A DNA stretch of 6,000 bases, taken from DATLWR01 sp035576205 (GTDB taxonomy: Bacteria > Pseudomonadota > Zetaproteobacteria > Mariprofundales > Mariprofundaceae). Positions 5,983 through 6,000 of the stretch are shown here, piece by piece. The notes under the pieces were generated by a model, which was not told where the DNA came from, made no database searches, and was given only the letters and a program-made list of their open reading frames with translations. The stretch spans positions 1-6,000 of the forward strand of contig DATLWR010000059.1 of assembly GCA_035576205.1 (NCBI GenBank). Reading direction: 5' to 3'. Position numbers and translations under genes: made by a program. Positions within the stretch are counted from its first letter, which is position 1; each line of letters opens with the position of its first letter.

Positions 5983-6000
5983 CGGCTTTTTACCTTGCGG

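Overview
The window is a GC-rich housekeeping segment from a Gram-negative bacterium, most likely a member of Pseudomonadota. This rests on a Proteobacterial-type catalytic subunit of DNA polymerase III, a proteobacterial-length AccA directly behind it, a 7Fe (FdxA-type) ferredoxin, and an outer-membrane beta-barrel protein ending in Phe. I cannot fix the class from the sequence. The DnaE N-terminus is not a close match to the Enterobacterales or Neisseria versions as I remember them.

Layout from left to right. Positions 1-212 (minus strand) hold the first 70 codons of a ferredoxin gene that runs off the left edge. A 155-base divergent intergenic region (213-367) carries a credible fdxA promoter and a small inverted repeat over its -35 box. 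dnaE (368-3865) and accA (3879-4835) follow on the plus strand, 13 bases apart, as an apparent operon joining DNA replication to the first committed step of fatty-acid synthesis. A serine tRNA with anticodon CGA (4897-4990) comes next and is closed by a strong intrinsic terminator (4998-5028). No terminator is visible between accA and the tRNA, so that terminator may also end dnaE-accA read-through transcripts.

After the terminator a separate unit begins. It has a probable promoter, a hairpin at the expected mRNA 5' end, and a 199-residue secreted beta-barrel protein (5117-5716). That gene is visibly lower in GC than dnaE and has two cysteine pairs in likely surface loops. Last is an unrecognised 65-residue, charged, helical protein (5785-5982) with a repeated P-E-x-Q-R motif. 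The final 18 bases hold nothing I can call.

I see no mobile element, CRISPR array, integrase, toxin-antitoxin pair or defence gene, and no convincing new system. The points worth a second look are modest: a mosaic PHP domain in DnaE, the divergent control region, the cysteine-bearing surface loops with the 5' hairpin of the outer-membrane protein, and the small unknown protein.
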